Origin: Devosia ginsengisoli
GTDB lineage: Bacteria > Pseudomonadota > Alphaproteobacteria > Rhizobiales > Devosiaceae
Reading direction: 5' to 3'
NCBI RefSeq assembly: GCF_024707105.1
Contig: NZ_JANQAJ010000010.1
Location: forward strand, 1-64,000
DNA: 64,000 nt
The position numbers and the translations under genes are program-made. The first letter of the stretch is position 1. Every line of letters begins with the position of its first letter. The notes beneath the pieces were generated by a model. It ran no database searches, had not been told where the DNA came from, and saw nothing but the letters and a program-made list of their open reading frames with translations. Positions 52,376 through 62,084 of this stretch are shown here, one piece after another.

Positions 52376-53909
52376 TATGCCGTATCGGCTGGAATTGACC
52401 GGTATCACCAAACGCTTCCCGGGCGTGCTCGCCAATGACAATGTGAGTTTTGCCGTCAAGCCGGGCGAAATCCATGCCCTGCTGGGCGAGAACGGGGCGG
52501 GCAAATCCACCCTGGTCAAGATGATCTATGGCATCATGCAGCCCGATGCCGGCGAAATTCGCTGGAACGGGCAGCCCGTCGTGGTACCCAATCCCAAGGC
52601 GGCGCGCCGGCTCGGTATCGGCATGGTGTTCCAGCATTTTTCGCTGTTCGAGGCGCTGACCGTGCTCGAGAATATCGCGCTGGGCATGGATGCCAAGATT
52701 CCGGCGCGGGAGCTCGAGGCGCGTATCCGCGCAGTGATGACGCAATATGGGCTGCTGCTCGATCCGCATCGCACCGTGGCGACCCTGTCGGTGGGTGAGC
52801 GCCAGCGTATCGAGATCGTGCGGGCGCTGTTGCTCGACCCCAAGCTGCTGATCATGGACGAGCCGACTTCGGTGCTGACGCCGCAGGAGGTGGAGCAATT
52901 GTTCGAAGTGCTGCGCAAGCTGGCGGCGCAGGGCTGTTCCATCCTCTACATTTCGCATAAGCTGCATGAAATCAAAGCTCTATGCGACACGGCGACCATC
53001 CTGCGCGGCGGCAAGCTGGTCGATACCTGCGATCCGAAGCAGGAAACATCGCGCTCCATGGCCGAGAAGATGATCGGCGCCGGCCTCAAGGACATTACCC
53101 GCGCCGAGGGGCGCAGTTTCGGCCAGCCCAAGCTCGTCGTGTCGCATCTGTCGACGCAGAAGGCCGGGCATTTCGATGTGCCGGTGGATGATGTCAGCTT
53201 TGCCGTGCGGGCGGGCGAAATCTTCGGCATTGCCGGGGTAGCCGGCAATGGCCAGAACGACCTGCTCGATGCGCTCAGTGGCGAAATCCGCAGCCATGAC
53301 AAGGATGCCATCACCATAGACGGCCATCCATTGGGCCTGCTCGACACGACGGGGCGGCGCAAGCGCGGCCTCTGCGCCGTGCCGGAAGAGCGCAACGGGC
53401 ATGCCGCTGTGGGCGATTTCACGCTGAGCGACAATTCCGTGCTGACCGCCCGCGACAGGCTGGGCATGGTGGTGATGGGGCTGATCAACTCCGGCGCCGC
53501 GCGGACCTATACCGGCAAGGTGATCGCCGATTTCGCCGTCAAGGCGCTGGGGCCGGCTTCCACAGCGGGATCGCTGTCGGGCGGGAACCTGCAGAAATAC
53601 ATCATGGGCCGGGAAATCCTGCAAAAGCCCAGCGTGCTGGTAGTAAGCCAGCCAACCTGGGGCGTCGATGCCGGTGCGGCGGCGGCGATCCATCAGGCTC
53701 TGGTGGACCTGGCGGCCGCCGGCTCGGCTATCGTGGTCATCAGCCAGGATCTCGACGAACTCCGGGCGCTTTGCGACACGCTGGCTGTCATCAATATGGG
53801 GCGCCTGTCACCGGCGCGGCCGACGAAAGAGGTGAGCGTGGAGGAGATCGGCTTGCTGATGGGCGGAGTGCATGGATTGACGGAGGCGCAGGATGCAATT
53901 CCGGCTTGA
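52365..53909 (+). CDS. Nucleoside/nucleobase-type ABC transporter ATPase (two-domain)
   Basis: A 514-aa ATPase with two ABC domains, as in ribose/nucleoside importers. Domain 1: LLGENGAGKSTLVKMIYG, VFQHFSLFEALT, LSVGERQRIEIVRALL, LLIMDEPTSVLTPQE. Domain 2 lacks a Walker A Lys (GIAGVAGNGQNDLLDALSG) but has LSGGNLQKYIMGREIL, typical of the family. I take the TTG at 52365 as start: AAGGGGGTGAT, one mismatch from the ideal ribosome site, lies six bases before it, whereas the ATG at 52377 has none in range. Serves the BMP-type importer in the purine island. Confidence 0.93.
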   Translation: MDASMPYRLELTGITKRFPGVLANDNVSFAVKPGEIHALLGENGAGKSTLVKMIYGIMQPDAGEIRWNGQPVVVPNPKAARRLGIGMVFQHFSLFEALTVLENIALGMDAKIPARELEARIRAVMTQYGLLLDPHRTVATLSVGERQRIEIVRALLLDPKLLIMDEPTSVLTPQEVEQLFEVLRKLAAQGCSILYISHKLHEIKALCDTATILRGGKLVDTCDPKQETSRSMAEKMIGAGLKDITRAEGRSFGQPKLVVSHLSTQKAGHFDVPVDDVSFAVRAGEIFGIAGVAGNGQNDLLDALSGEIRSHDKDAITIDGHPLGLLDTTGRRKRGLCAVPEERNGHAAVGDFTLSDNSVLTARDRLGMVVMGLINSGAARTYTGKVIADFAVKALGPASTAGSLSGGNLQKYIMGREILQKPSVLVVSQPTWGVDAGAAAAIHQALVDLAAAGSAIVVISQDLDELRALCDTLAVINMGRLSPARPTKEVSVEEIGLLMGGVHGLTEAQDAIPA

Positions 53910-54974
53910 GAAACGGCGCGAGCCCTCGCAATTCATGCTCTATGCCACTCCGGTCGCGGCGGTTGCCCTCACCATGATCGTGGGCGCCATCATCTTTTCG
54001 CTGATCGGATATAATGGTGTCGGCGCGGTGCGGGAAATCTTTCTCACGCCGCTGACCAATGCCTATAAATGGCAGGACCTCGGGGTGAAGGCGGCGCCGC
54101 TGATCATTATCGGCGTGGGCCTTTCCATCGCCTATCGCGCCAATGTGTGGAATATCGGCGCCGAGGGGCAATATATCATGGGGGGCTGGCCGGGACCGGC
54201 ATTGCGCTCCTCACCTATGGCATGACTGGCTGGTGGGTATTGCCGCTGATGGTGCTGGCTGGCGTGCTGGGCGGCATGGCCTATGCGGCCATTCCGGCCC
54301 TGCTCAAGACAAGGCTCAACGTCAACGAAATCCTCACCAGCCTGATGCTGACCTATGCGTCGGTGCAGTTGATCTATTACCTCATCCGCGCGCCGTGGAA
54401 GGACCCAATGGGGATGGGTTTTCCGCAGACGCGGCTGTTTTCCGAAGCGGCGCGCCTGCCCACCATCATTCCGGGCACGATCGTGCATCTGGGCGTGCCC
54501 ATCGCCGTGCTGGTGGGGCTGGTCGCCTGGTTCATCATGACCAAGTCGGTCTTCGGCTATCGCATGCGCGTGGTCGGCGCCGCACCGCATGCTGCGCGCT
54601 ATGGCGGCTTTTCCGAGCACAAGACGATCTGGCTGGCCATGCTGGTCAGCGGCGCGCTGGCGGGGCTGGCGGGCGTGCTTGAAGTGGCCGGGCCGTTCCA
54701 GCGCATGGTGCCGGGCTTTCCGACCAATTACGGATTCACCGCCATCATCGTGGCCTTTCTCGGCCGGCTCAATCCGCTCGGCGTCATCATTGCCGGCGTG
54801 GTGCTGGCCATCACCTTCGTGGGCGGGGAAGTGGCGCAGACCACGATCGGCCTGCCTAATGCGGCGACCGGCATTTTCCAGGCGATGATGCTGTTCTTCC
54901 TGCTGGCCGGCGATATCCTCATCAAATACCGGCTGCGGCGGGTGGTGCCGCAGCCCTCGGCGGAGGCGGCGTAG
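53893..54974 (+). pseudogene. BMP-type ABC permease with a frameshift
   Basis: The first part (53893-54185) encodes MQFRLEKRREPSQFMLYATP through NVWNIGAEGQYIMGG. The rest continues in another frame (LAGTGIALLTYGMTGWWVLP onwards) to 54974. The break is at a run of six G (54180-54185): seven would restore MGGLAGTG. Apart from this the permease is complete (about 360 aa, family length, NVNEILTSLMLTYASVQLIY and GRLNPLGVIIAGVVLA intact). It overlaps the ATPase by 17 bases and abuts the second permease. A sequencing error, a recent mutation or slippage at the G run could each explain it; without this subunit the importer should not work. Confidence 0.88.
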
Positions 54975-55898
54975 ATGGAGCTGACGCTTGCCATAATCAT
55001 CACCGTGGTGGGGGCTTCGACTCCCATCCTCATCGCTGCCCTGGGGGAGCTGGTGGTGGAGCGCTCCGGGGTGCTGAATCTGGGCGTCGAGGGCATGATG
55101 CTGATCGGCGCCATTGCCGGCTTCGTGGTGCAGTTCCACACCGGCAATCCCTATCTGGCCTTGCTCTCGGGCGCGGCTGCCGGCATGGCCGCCTCGCTGA
55201 TCTTCGGTTTCCTGACCCTGTCGCTGTCGGCCAACCAGACGGCGACCGGCCTGGCGCTGACCATTTTCGGCACCGGCTTTTCGGCTTTGGCCGGCTCGTC
55301 CTATTCGGCCCGGCCGGTGACGCTGATGCAGCCTTTGCTGCCGGCCGAGATTGCGACCCATCCGATCGGCAAGGTGCTGTTCGGCTATTCCTTCCCGATC
55401 TACTTCGCTTTCGTCATGGTGGTGGTGATCTGGTATTTCCTGCACAAGACCCGCGCCGGGCTGATCCTGCGGGCCGTGGGCGAAAATGACCAGTCGGCCC
55501 ATTCCATCGGCTATTCGGTGCTGGGGGTGCGTTATCTCGCCGTGATGTTCGGCGGCGCCATGGCCGGCATTGCCGGGGCCTGTTTTCCGCTGCTGCTGAC
55601 CCCGCAATGGGCCGAGCGCATGACGGCCGGGCGGGGCTGGATCGCGGTGGCGCTGGTGGTCTTTGCCAGTTGGAAGCCGTTCCGCCTGCTGGCCGGGGCC
55701 TATCTCTTCGGCCTGGTCATGACCATGGAGCTCTATGCCAAGGCCGGCGGCGGCGTGCTGAGCGTCATTCCCTCCGAGCTATGGGCCGCTTTGCCCTATA
55801 TCGCAACCGTCGTCGTGCTGGTGCTGATCTCGCTCCGCCGCGACGCGTCCACCAATGCTCCGGCCTGCCTCGGCAAGCCGTTCTTGCCTGCCAATTGA
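54975..55898 (+). CDS. BMP-type ABC transporter permease
   Basis: Inner-membrane permease of 307 aa, YufQ/NupQ-like, with about eight spans. Family landmarks: LAALGELVVERSGVLNLGVEGMM at the N-terminus (shortened here: GELVVERSGVLNLGVEGMML), LSANQTATGLALTIFGTG and RAVGENDQSAHSIGYSVLGV. It starts on the base after the preceding permease stop. It pairs with the frameshifted permease. Confidence 0.93.
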   Translation: MELTLAIIITVVGASTPILIAALGELVVERSGVLNLGVEGMMLIGAIAGFVVQFHTGNPYLALLSGAAAGMAASLIFGFLTLSLSANQTATGLALTIFGTGFSALAGSSYSARPVTLMQPLLPAEIATHPIGKVLFGYSFPIYFAFVMVVVIWYFLHKTRAGLILRAVGENDQSAHSIGYSVLGVRYLAVMFGGAMAGIAGACFPLLLTPQWAERMTAGRGWIAVALVVFASWKPFRLLAGAYLFGLVMTMELYAKAGGGVLSVIPSELWAALPYIATVVVLVLISLRRDASTNAPACLGKPFLPAN

Positions 55899-55952
55899 GA
55901 CGGCGCAGCAAATGATCGTCTCAAGCCAACGACCGTCAATCAGGAGAAACAG

Positions 55953-57038
55953 ATGACACTTTCGCGTCGTACATTCGTAAAAGTCGGCGGTGCCGCCATG
56001 GCCCTGCCGCTGCTGGGCTCACGCGCCTTCGCCCAGCTCGAAAAGGTCAAGATCGGCTTTATCTATGTCGGCTCGATCAACGACAACGGCTATAACTATG
56101 CCCACAATCAGGGCCGGCTCTATGTCGAGGAGCATCTCGGCGACAAGGTCGAGACCATCTATGTCGAGAACGTGCCCGAGGGTCCGGACTGCGAGCGCGT
56201 GCTGCGCGAACTGGCCCAGCAGGGCTGCAACCTTATCTTCGCCACCAGCTTCGGCTTCGGCGACTCGGTGGTCAAGGTTGCCCCGCAATTCCCCGATATC
56301 GCCTTCGAGCATGCCACCGGCTATATGAGCGGACCGAATGTGGGCCTCTACAATGCCCGCTTCTATGAAGGCCGCGCCGTATGCGGCACCATTGCCGGCC
56401 ATATGTCCGAGACCGGCAAATACGGCTATATCGGCTCCTTCCCGATCCCCGAAGTGGTGATGGGCATCAATGCCTTCGTGCTCGCCGCCCGCAAGGTCAA
56501 TCCCGATGCCACCATCAAGCCGGTCTATATCTCGACCTGGAACGATCCGGCCAAGGAGGCTGACGCGGCCCGCGCCATGATCGACCAGGGCATCGACATC
56601 ATTGCCCAGCACACGGACGGCCCGGCCGCCCTGCAGGTGGCTGCCGAGCGCGGCATCGTGGGCGGCTTCGGCCAGGGCGCCGATATGAGCGCCTTTGCCC
56701 CCGACACCCAGCTCACCGCCATCATCGACCATTGGGGCCCGCATTACCTGGCCTCGGCCGAGGCCGTTTTGGCCGGCACCTGGGCGCCTGGCGACACCTG
56801 GGAAGGCCTCAAGGAAGACGTGGTGCAGATGGGACCCTATGGCGCCAAGGTGCCGGAAGACGTGGTCGCCGCCGCCGAGGCGGTGCGCACCGGCCAGATC
56901 GATGGCTCGTTCCACATCTTCACCGGCCCGATCAACGACAATACCGGCGCCGAGCGAGTCGCAGCCGGCGTCACCATGACCGATGCCGAACTGCTCAGCA
57001 TGGACTGGTATGTCGAAGGCGTCGAACAGCCGGCTTAA
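55953..57038 (+). CDS. BMP-family substrate-binding protein
   Basis: Periplasmic binding protein of 361 aa of the BmpA/PnrA family, which binds purine nucleosides or bases. Twin-arginine signal MTLSRRTFVKVGGAAMALPL. Then KIGFIYVGSINDNGYNYAHN, FATSFGFGDSVVKVAPQFPD, GKYGYIGSFPIPEVVMGINA, AQHTDGPAAL and FHIFTGPINDNTG. Last gene of the importer, followed by a clear terminator. Context (xdh, puuD, guaD) points to a purine ligand. Confidence 0.94.
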   Translation: MTLSRRTFVKVGGAAMALPLLGSRAFAQLEKVKIGFIYVGSINDNGYNYAHNQGRLYVEEHLGDKVETIYVENVPEGPDCERVLRELAQQGCNLIFATSFGFGDSVVKVAPQFPDIAFEHATGYMSGPNVGLYNARFYEGRAVCGTIAGHMSETGKYGYIGSFPIPEVVMGINAFVLAARKVNPDATIKPVYISTWNDPAKEADAARAMIDQGIDIIAQHTDGPAALQVAAERGIVGGFGQGADMSAFAPDTQLTAIIDHWGPHYLASAEAVLAGTWAPGDTWEGLKEDVVQMGPYGAKVPEDVVAAAEAVRTGQIDGSFHIFTGPINDNTGAERVAAGVTMTDAELLSMDWYVEGVEQPA

Positions 57039-57058
57039 GACCGGCGAATAATATGTTG

Positions 57059-57086
57059 AAGGGGCGGGTCTCGGCCCGCCTCTTTT
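57059..57086 (+). terminator. Terminator of the purine importer operon
   Basis: AAGGGGCGGG, loop TCTCGG, CCCGCCTCTTTT. It stands 21 bases after the BMP stop. Confidence 0.85.
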
Positions 57087-57098
57087 CATGACCAGCAG

Positions 57099-57187
57099 TA
57101 GACCTCATCCTGAGCCTGTCGAAGGACGAGGTCGTGGCATGGTCGGCGGCACGACTTCGTGGTTCGACAGGCTCACCATGAGGTCTA
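57099..57187. repeat. Type C inverted repeat
   Basis: TAGACCTCATCCTGAGCCTG, loop, GTGGTTCGACAGGCTCACCA ending TGAGGTCTA. The outermost ten bases are perfectly inverted. It lies just before puuD. Confidence 0.8.
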
Positions 57188-57202
57188 CTGAGGGGATGAA
57201 CG

Positions 57203-58429
57203 ATGCCCGATTATGCGATTGCTTATGAATGGCTGATGTTTGCCGTGCGCTGGCTGCATGTCATCACGGCCATCGCCTGGATCGGCTCGTCCTTCTATTT
57301 CATCGCGCTCGACCTGGGCCTGCGCAAGACGCCGAGCCTGCCGCCATTGGCGCATGGCGAGGAGTGGCAGGTGCATGGCGGGGGCTTCTACCACATCCAG
57401 AAATACCTGGTGGCGCCGGAATTTTTGCCCGAGCACCTGACCTGGTTCAAATGGGAAAGCTACTGGACCTGGCTATCAGGCGTCATGCTGATGGCGCTGA
57501 TCTATTATGTCGGCGCCGATATCTACCTCATCGACCGCAACGTGCTCGACGTGCCCGCCTGGCAGGCGATCCTGTTGTCGCTGGGCTCCATCGTGCTGGG
57601 CTGGGTGCTCTATGACAGTCTGTGCAAGTCACCCATCGGCGAGTCCACAACGGGCCTGATGCTGGTGCTGTTCGCCATCCTGGTGGCGATGAGCTGGGGC
57701 TATACGCAGTTGTTCACCGGCCGCGCGGCCATGCTGCATATGGGCGCGTTCACGGCGACGATCATGGCAGCCAATGTGGCCATGATCATCATACCCAACC
57801 AGAAGGTGGTGGTGGGTGACCTCAAGGCGGGCAAGGTGCCCGATGCCAAATATGGCAAGATCGCCAAGCAGCGGAGCCTGCATAACAACTACCTGACTCT
57901 GCCGGTCATCTTCTTCATGCTGTCGAGCCACTATCCGCTGGCCTTCGCCACGCAGTGGAACTGGATCATCGCCTCGCTGATCTTCCTCGTTGGCGTCGTC
58001 ATCCGGCACTATTTCAACACGCGCCATGCGCGGAAGGGCAATCCGCACTGGACCTGGGCGGTGGCCGTGATCCTGTTCATAACAATCGCCTGGCTGTCTA
58101 CCGGGCCGAAGATTGCCGGTTCCGCGGGAGAGGAGGTGGCGTCTCGTGCGGCCGAACCCTTTCTCAGCGCAGAGCATTTCGCTGCCGCAAGCCTGACGGT
58201 GCAGACGCGCTGCGCCATGTGCCACACGGCAGAGCCAGTCTGGCCCGGCGTGTTCGAGGCGCCCAAAAATGTGATCCTCGACAATGACATTGCCATCGCC
58301 AACCACGCCCGGGACATCGCCATGCAGGCCGGCTATGCCCATGCCATGCCGCCGGGCAATGCCACGGAAATGACCGATGAAGAGCGGGCGCTGCTCGTTG
58401 CCTGGTTCCGCGAGGGCTCGGGGCAATGA
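57203..58429 (+). CDS. puuD: Membrane cytochrome c-dependent urate hydroxylase PuuD
   Basis: Integral membrane urate oxidase of 408 aa; it oxidises urate to 5-hydroxyisourate and sends electrons to the respiratory chain rather than to oxygen directly. Eight or so spans, starting WLMFAVRWLHVITAIAWIGS, with HGGGFYHIQKYLVAPEFLPE and NNYLTLPVIFFMLSSHYPLA typical of the urate-oxidase N-terminal domain. The C-terminal cytochrome c domain has CAMCH at 337-341 and axial Met likely in HAMPPGNATEM. GGGG upstream; overlaps guaD by four bases. Confidence 0.95.
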   Translation: MPDYAIAYEWLMFAVRWLHVITAIAWIGSSFYFIALDLGLRKTPSLPPLAHGEEWQVHGGGFYHIQKYLVAPEFLPEHLTWFKWESYWTWLSGVMLMALIYYVGADIYLIDRNVLDVPAWQAILLSLGSIVLGWVLYDSLCKSPIGESTTGLMLVLFAILVAMSWGYTQLFTGRAAMLHMGAFTATIMAANVAMIIIPNQKVVVGDLKAGKVPDAKYGKIAKQRSLHNNYLTLPVIFFMLSSHYPLAFATQWNWIIASLIFLVGVVIRHYFNTRHARKGNPHWTWAVAVILFITIAWLSTGPKIAGSAGEEVASRAAEPFLSAEHFAAASLTVQTRCAMCHTAEPVWPGVFEAPKNVILDNDIAIANHARDIAMQAGYAHAMPPGNATEMTDEERALLVAWFREGSGQ

Positions 58430-59721
58430 GAAGAACGATTCTGCGCGGGCGTGTGCTGACTTTCGTCAGTGAGCCGCATTCCATCGATGACGCGGCGAGC
58501 TATCGTTATATCGAGGACGGCGCGGTCACCATCGAAGGCGGCAAGATCGTCGCGGTGGGCGATTTCACGCCCGATGACTCGGCTGACGTGATCGACCACC
58601 GCCCCCATCTCATCCTGCCCGGCTTCATCGATACGCATCTGCATTATGTGCAGAGCCAGATGATCGCCTCCTATGCCGGCTCGCTGCTCGAATGGCTCAA
58701 TACCTACACTTTCGTGGAAGAGCAGAAATTCAGCCAGCAGGGCCATGCCGGCGCGGTCTCGGCGGCCTTCTATGATGAGCTGATCCGCAATGGCACGACC
58801 ACGGCTGTGGCCTATTGCTCCAGCCATCCGCGCTCGGTGGATGCCTATTTCGCCGAGGCCGAGAAGCGCAACATGCTCATGGTCGGTGGCAAGGTGATGA
58901 TGGATCGCAACGCCCCCGAGGCCCTGTGTGACACGGCCCAGTCCGGCTATGACGACAGCAAGATGCTGATCGAGCGCTGGCACGGCAAGGGCAGGGCGCT
59001 CTATGCCATCTCGCCGCGCTTTGCCATCACCTCGACCCCGGAACAGCTCGAGGCCTCCCGCGCGCTGGTGGCCGAGCATCCCGATTGCTACGTGCAGACC
59101 CATCTCAGCGAGAACGACGCCGAGATCACCTATTCCATGGAGCTCTATCCTGATGCCCCCGATTATACCGGCATCTATGAGGATTATGGCCTGCTGGGTC
59201 CGAAAACCCTGCTCGGCCACTGCATTCATCTCAACCACCGCGAGACCATGGTGCTGGCCGAAACCGGTTCGGTGGCGGTGTTCTGCCCCACCTCCAATCT
59301 CTTCCTCGGCTCGGGCCTGTTCGACCGCGAGCGGCTGAGCAAGCACGGGGTGCGGATCGGCGTGGCCACCGACATTGGCGGCGGCACCAGCTATGGCATG
59401 CTCGAAACCATGGCCGAGGGCTACAAGGTGCTGCAATTGCGCGGCCAACGGCTCAATCCCCTCGCGTCGTTCTACATGATGACGCTGGGCAATGCCCGCG
59501 CGCTCTCGCTGGAAGGAACCATCGGCGCCATCGCACCAGGCAACGCGGCGGACCTCGTCGTGCTCGACGCCGCAGCCACGCCCGCCATGGCCTTGCGCAT
59601 GGCCACGGTCGAGACGCTGGCCGAAGAACTGTTCCTGCTGCAGACCCTGGGCGACGACCGCGCCATAGCAGAAGTCTATGTCGCCGGGGCCAAAGCAAAG
59701 TCGACTTTAGGCGGCTTGTGA
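58426..59721 (+). CDS. guaD: Guanine deaminase GuaD
   Basis: Amidohydrolase of 431 aa that deaminates guanine to xanthine. Metal site: LPGFIDTHLHYVQSQM (HxH), QTHLSENDAEI, LLGHCIHL and Asp in VATDIGGGTSYGMLE. SSHPRSVDAYFAEAEKRNM and MMDRNAPEAL are typical of guanine deaminases. Coupled to puuD by ATGA; its product is the substrate of XdhAB. Confidence 0.95.
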   Translation: MRRTILRGRVLTFVSEPHSIDDAASYRYIEDGAVTIEGGKIVAVGDFTPDDSADVIDHRPHLILPGFIDTHLHYVQSQMIASYAGSLLEWLNTYTFVEEQKFSQQGHAGAVSAAFYDELIRNGTTTAVAYCSSHPRSVDAYFAEAEKRNMLMVGGKVMMDRNAPEALCDTAQSGYDDSKMLIERWHGKGRALYAISPRFAITSTPEQLEASRALVAEHPDCYVQTHLSENDAEITYSMELYPDAPDYTGIYEDYGLLGPKTLLGHCIHLNHRETMVLAETGSVAVFCPTSNLFLGSGLFDRERLSKHGVRIGVATDIGGGTSYGMLETMAEGYKVLQLRGQRLNPLASFYMMTLGNARALSLEGTIGAIAPGNAADLVVLDAAATPAMALRMATVETLAEELFLLQTLGDDRAIAEVYVAGAKAKSTLGGL

Positions 59722-59784
59722 CAGCGGTAGGCTTGGCCTAGTTTGCCCGCGCGGCGCCGCGACGACATGAAAGAAAGCACAGAC

Positions 59785-61944
59785 ATGACGAGCTACCAGA
59801 CGAAATCCGGCCTTTCGGTTCATCCCCTGCTGGTCGATTTCGTCGAGAAGGAAGCGCTGCCGGGGTTGGCCGTGACGGCCGAGCAGTTCTGGAGCGGCTT
59901 TGCCGCTTTGGTGGCCGAACACGCGCCGACCAATGCACGCCTGCTGGCCAGGCGCGACGATTTGCAGGCGCAGATCGATGAGTGGCACCACAAATACGGC
60001 CCCGTCGCCAGCAATCCGCAGGGCTACGAATTCTTCCTGCGCGATATCGGCTATCTGGTGCCCGAGCCGGATGATTTCACCATCGAAACTGATGGCCTCG
60101 ACCCCGAAATCACCACGCTATGCGGGCCGCAGCTCGTCGTGCCGGTGTCGAATGCCCGCTATGCCCTCAATGCCGCCAATGCCCGCTGGGGCAGCCTCTA
60201 TGATGCCCTCTATGGCACCGACATCATCGGCCGCGACGGCGCGCTGGCGCCGGGCAAGGGCTATAATGCGGCGCGCGGCGCGGCCGTGGTCGACAAGGCC
60301 GCGAGCTTCCTCGACGAGACTTTCCCGCTGGCATCGGGCAGCCACCGCGATGTCACCGGCTATCATGTGGTCAAGGACGGCGATGTCCGTCACCTCGAAG
60401 TGGACACGACCAATGGCCGCACCGGCCTCAAGGACCCCGCAGCCTTTGTTGGCTATGGCGGCACCGAGGCCAGCGGCGAGCTGGTGCTGCGCCATCACGG
60501 CATCCATGTCATCCTGGTCATCGAGCCGGGCAGCGTCATCGGCGGTACGCATAAAGCGGGGCTCAGCGATATCATCGTCGAAGCGGCGCTGACGACGATC
60601 CAGGATTGCGAGGATTCGGTCGCGGCGGTCGATGCCGAGGACAAGGTCGGCGTCTATCGCAACTGGCTGGGCCTGATGAATGGCACGCTACAGGACACGT
60701 TCGACAAGGGCGGCCGCAGCATTACCCGCAAGCTCAAGGCGGACCGGACCTACAAGGACATCAACGGCGCGCCGCTGGTGCTCAAGGGCCGCTCGCTGCT
60801 GCTGGTGCGCAATGTCGGCCATCTGATGACCACCGATGCCGTGCTGCTCGACGGCAAGCCCATCGGGGAGGGGCTGATGGATGCCGCCGTGACCGTGCTC
60901 TGCGCCATGCAGGACAAGGTCAACAGCACGACCGGCGCCATCTATATCGTCAAGCCCAAGATGCACGGACCCGAGGAAGTGGCCTTTGCCTGCGCCATTT
61001 TCGCCTCGGTCGAGCAGATGCTGGGCCTCGAACCCAACACGATCAAGATCGGCATCATGGACGAGGAGCGCCGCACCTCGGCCAATCTCAAGGCCGCCAT
61101 CTATGAGGCCCGGAGCCGCGTCTTCTTCATCAATACCGGTTTCCTCGACCGGACGGGCGACGAAATCCATACCTCGATGGAAGCCGGCCCGGTTTTGCGC
61201 AAGGACGAGATCAAGTCCGAGAAATGGATCGCTTCCTATGAGGATCGCAATGTGCTGATCGGGCTGGCCTGCGGCCTGTCCGGCAAGGCGCAGATCGGCA
61301 AGGGCATGTGGGCGCGGCCCGACGACATGGCGGCGATGATGGCGAGCAAGGCTGCCCATCCCCAGGCCGGCGCCAATACCGCCTGGGTGCCGTCGCCGAC
61401 CGCAGCGACCTTGCATGCGCTGCACTATCATCAGGTCGATGTGTTCGAGGCGCAGAAGCGCCGCCACAATCAGGCCGTGCCGCCCCTGGTCGACCTGTTC
61501 TCCATGCCGGTGCAGGTGTCATCAGCGCTCAGCCGCGAGGAGATCACCCGCGAGCTGGAAAACAATGCGCAGGGCATTCTGGGCTATGTGGTGCGCTGGG
61601 TGCAGCAGGGCGTGGGCTGTTCCAAAGTGCCCGACATCAACAATGTTGGCCTGATGGAAGACCGTGCCACCTGCCGCATTTCCTCGCAGGCCGTGGCCAA
61701 CTGGCTGCGCCACGGGCTGGTCAGCCGCGATGAGGTGACCTCCACCTTCGAGCGCATGGCATCGGTGGTGGACGAACAGAATGCGGATGATCCGCTCTAC
61801 CGGCCCATGGCCGAAAATTTCCAGTCGGTGGCCTTCCGGGCGGCGCTGGACCTGGCCCTCTATGGAGCCGACCAGCCGAGCGGCTATACCGAACCCCTGC
61901 TGCATGCCGCGCGGCGCAAGGTGAAGGCGCGGGACGGGAAGTAG
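59785..61944 (+). CDS. glcB: Malate synthase G GlcB
   Basis: Cytoplasmic enzyme of 719 aa that condenses glyoxylate with acetyl-CoA to malate. Family landmarks: [116 protein letters not shown] and a late [21 protein letters not shown] start at 59785 (MTSYQTKSG); an ATG six codons earlier is possible. It follows guaD after 63 bases. Placement suggests it uses glyoxylate from ureidoglycolate. Confidence 0.96.
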   Translation: MTSYQTKSGLSVHPLLVDFVEKEALPGLAVTAEQFWSGFAALVAEHAPTNARLLARRDDLQAQIDEWHHKYGPVASNPQGYEFFLRDIGYLVPEPDDFTIETDGLDPEITTLCGPQLVVPVSNARYALNAANARWGSLYDALYGTDIIGRDGALAPGKGYNAARGAAVVDKAASFLDETFPLASGSHRDVTGYHVVKDGDVRHLEVDTTNGRTGLKDPAAFVGYGGTEASGELVLRHHGIHVILVIEPGSVIGGTHKAGLSDIIVEAALTTIQDCEDSVAAVDAEDKVGVYRNWLGLMNGTLQDTFDKGGRSITRKLKADRTYKDINGAPLVLKGRSLLLVRNVGHLMTTDAVLLDGKPIGEGLMDAAVTVLCAMQDKVNSTTGAIYIVKPKMHGPEEVAFACAIFASVEQMLGLEPNTIKIGIMDEERRTSANLKAAIYEARSRVFFINTGFLDRTGDEIHTSMEAGPVLRKDEIKSEKWIASYEDRNVLIGLACGLSGKAQIGKGMWARPDDMAAMMASKAAHPQAGANTAWVPSPTAATLHALHYHQVDVFEAQKRRHNQAVPPLVDLFSMPVQVSSALSREEITRELENNAQGILGYVVRWVQQGVGCSKVPDINNVGLMEDRATCRISSQAVANWLRHGLVSRDEVTSTFERMASVVDEQNADDPLYRPMAENFQSVAFRAALDLALYGADQPSGYTEPLLHAARRKVKARDGK

Positions 61945-61952
61945 GTTTTTGT

Positions 61953-62072
61953 GGGATGCCCCCTCCTTACCTCCCCCTGATAGGGGAGGAACAGATCGGG
62001 GCTTTGGCAGCATCGCGCCACACTCACCAGCCGGATTCCTCCCCCTATCAGGGGGAGGTTAGGAGGGGGTAC
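61953..62072. repeat. Type A paired inverted repeat
   Basis: GGATGCCCCCTCCTTACCTC with CCTGATAGGGGAGGAAC, loop, TTCCTCCCCCTATCAGGGGG and AGGTTAGGAGGGGGTAC. It fills the gap between convergent glcB and the 62085 hydrolase gene. Confidence 0.85.
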
Positions 62073-62084
62073 TCCGATGCCGGG

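Noticed and set aside
53893..54974. Two separate short permease genes
   Set aside because: The halves join exactly into one family-length permease at the G6 run, so a single frameshifted gene fits better.
54132..55607. A 491-codon minus-strand frame
   Set aside because: Antisense to the two importer permeases; Gln/His/Arg-rich and crosses gene boundaries.
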